From the NCBI GenBank assembly GCA_000198515.1, contig FP929140.1, positions 2,330,527-2,394,526 on the forward strand: DNA of 64,000 bases. Direction: 5' to 3'. A program made the translations under genes and the position numbers. Origin of the DNA: a gamma proteobacterium HdN1. GTDB lineage: Bacteria > Pseudomonadota > Gammaproteobacteria > Pseudomonadales > Ketobacteraceae. Shown here in pieces: positions 63,158 through 64,000 of this stretch. The notes beneath the pieces are model-generated. The model saw only the letters and a program-made list of their open reading frames with translations. It ran no database searches and was not told the origin of the DNA. Each line of letters starts with the position of its first letter. The stretch's first letter is position 1.

Positions 63158-64000
63158 TTGGTAAACCCCTTGCCTTTGAACCCAGCGGCCAAGCCGCTGG
63201 ATGGCCTAAAAGTGATCGAGCTCGGCACGTTGATCGCCGGGCCTTTCGCAAGCCGCTTGATGGCAGAGTTTGGCGCCGACGTAATCAAAATCGAGTCGCC
63301 CAACGGCGGCGACCCGTTGCGCAAGTGGCGCAAACTCTACGAAGGCACGTCCCTCTGGTGGTATGTGCAATCGCGCAACAAAAAATCCCTCACCCTCAAC
63401 CTAAAACACCCACAGGCACAAGAAATCTTTCGCAAGCTCATCGCGGAAGCCGATGTACTGGTCGAAAATTTTCGCCCCGGCGTGCTCGAAAAGTTGGGCC
63501 TAGGCTGGGATGCGCTACACGCGCTAAACCCACGTCTTGTAATGGTGCGGCTGTCTGGTTTTGGCCAAACCGGCCCCATGAAAGATCAGCCGGGCTTTGG
63601 CGCGGTGGGCGAATCCATGGGTGGCTTACGTTTCATTACCGGCTACGAAGATCGTCCGCCAGTACGAACCGGAATCTCCATCGGCGATTCCATTGCCGCG
63701 CTTTGGGGTGTAATCGGCGCGATGATGGCGCTGCGCCACCGTGACGTGAACGGCGGCCAAGGCCAAATGGTGGATGTCGCACTCTATGAAGGGGTCTTTG
63801 CCATGATGGAAAGCATGGTGCCCGAGTTCGACGTGTTCGGTTTTATCCGCGAACGCACGGGCAACATCATGCCCGGTATTACGCCTTCTTCCATTCACAC
63901 CACTCAAGATGGCCGCCACGTACAGATTGGCGCAAATGGCGATGCGATCTTTGCGCGCTTTATGCGGATCATTGGGCGTGACGACCTTGCGAATGATCCT
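63158..64000 (+). CDS. CaiB/BaiF-family CoA-transferase (start of gene, TTG start, cut by window edge)
   Basis: The first 281 codons of a class III CoA-transferase, which moves CoA between carboxylic acids through an aspartyl-CoA intermediate. The N-terminal fold is clear: GLKVIELGTLIAGPFASRL, LAEFGADVIKIESP-like MAEFGADVIKIES, NKKSLTLNL, ADVLVENFRPGVLEKLGLGW and GFGQTGP, then GYEDRPPVRTGISIGD. No ATG precedes these segments. The TTG at 63158 has GAGGAAG 8 nt upstream (63143-63149). It begins one sense codon after the TAG of the Tim44-like gene and in the same frame. The gene runs off the right edge, and the acyl substrate is unknown. Confidence 0.9.
   Translation, partial: MVNPLPLNPAAKPLDGLKVIELGTLIAGPFASRLMAEFGADVIKIESPNGGDPLRKWRKLYEGTSLWWYVQSRNKKSLTLNLKHPQAQEIFRKLIAEADVLVENFRPGVLEKLGLGWDALHALNPRLVMVRLSGFGQTGPMKDQPGFGAVGESMGGLRFITGYEDRPPVRTGISIGDSIAALWGVIGAMMALRHRDVNGGQGQMVDVALYEGVFAMMESMVPEFDVFGFIRERTGNIMPGITPSSIHTTQDGRHVQIGANGDAIFARFMRIIGRDDLANDP

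Noticed and set aside
63085-63744. A 219-codon open frame with an ATG across the Tim44 / CoA-transferase junction
   Set aside because: Its product is Arg-rich with no family match. The frame that starts at TTG 63158 gives a clear CoA-transferase.

Overview
The window is chromosomal DNA of a gammaproteobacterium. It is gene-dense, moderately GC-rich, and has no phage, insertion sequence, CRISPR array or rRNA operon. Several gene blocks follow an order known from Pseudomonas and relatives: fimX / PilZ-like gene / psd / HDOD gene / motA-motB / rsgA / orn / nnr / tsaE / amidase / mutL, and engB / cytochrome c4 / dsbA / endonuclease-exonuclease-phosphatase gene / GGDEF gene. A third block, nudE / yrfG / hslR / hslO / pckA, matches the enterobacterial order. 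EF-P is served by EpmA and EpmB (the lysylation route) and not by the rhamnosylation route of P. aeruginosa, so this is not P. aeruginosa itself. A Pseudomonadales/Oceanospirillales-type organism with complex I, flagella, probably type IV pili and c-di-GMP signalling fits best. I cannot name the genus.

Layout. 1-1934: end of the complex I operon (nuoM, nuoN). 2175-4698: START-domain protein and RecQ, convergent. 4827-8879: FimX-like degenerate GGDEF/EAL protein and a PilZ-like partner. 8967-11722: the EF-P unit, epmB divergent from efp-epmA. 11703-16850: cell-envelope genes, namely a very large divergent class A penicillin-binding protein, a META-domain lipoprotein, and a trypsin-like protease with a C-terminal GlyGly-CTERM-type tail. 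17025-29460: the conserved psd-to-mutL block. 29522-36595: pckA, the hslO-hslR-yrfG operon, nudE, cysQ, cysC and a GST-fold protein. 36694-42910: a PAS-GGDEF-EAL protein, a Yip1-type membrane protein, a LysR regulator and an aldehyde dehydrogenase. 43209-46071: glycosyltransferase / YrbL-like kinase / glycosyltransferase. 46118-53318: a FixL/FixJ-like two-component pair followed by CheA, a chemoreceptor, CheW and a hemerythrin. 53373-56434: DUF445 protein, tRNA-Arg(CCG), and a Fic-family regulator with a non-canonical active site. 56537-64000: engB, cytochrome c4, dsbA, phosphatase-fold protein, diguanylate cyclase, Tim44-like protein and the start of a CaiB/BaiF CoA-transferase gene.

The most notable points are these. 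(a) The chemosensory cluster has no CheY, CheB or CheR, and its CheA appears to lack the P2 docking domain. It sits next to a FixL/FixJ-like pair and a hemerythrin. (b) The Fic protein has Gln where the catalytic His should be, and nested palindromes lie upstream of its gene. (c) Short (7-22 bp) tandem duplications in two to five copies recur in many spacers and inside several reading frames. (d) The large penicillin-binding protein has a glycosyltransferase domain that lacks expected residues. (e) A two-gene c-di-GMP receptor unit (FimX-like plus PilZ-like) is present. Many starts are non-ATG or lie inside the longest open frame; where a ribosome-binding site decided the start, I say so.
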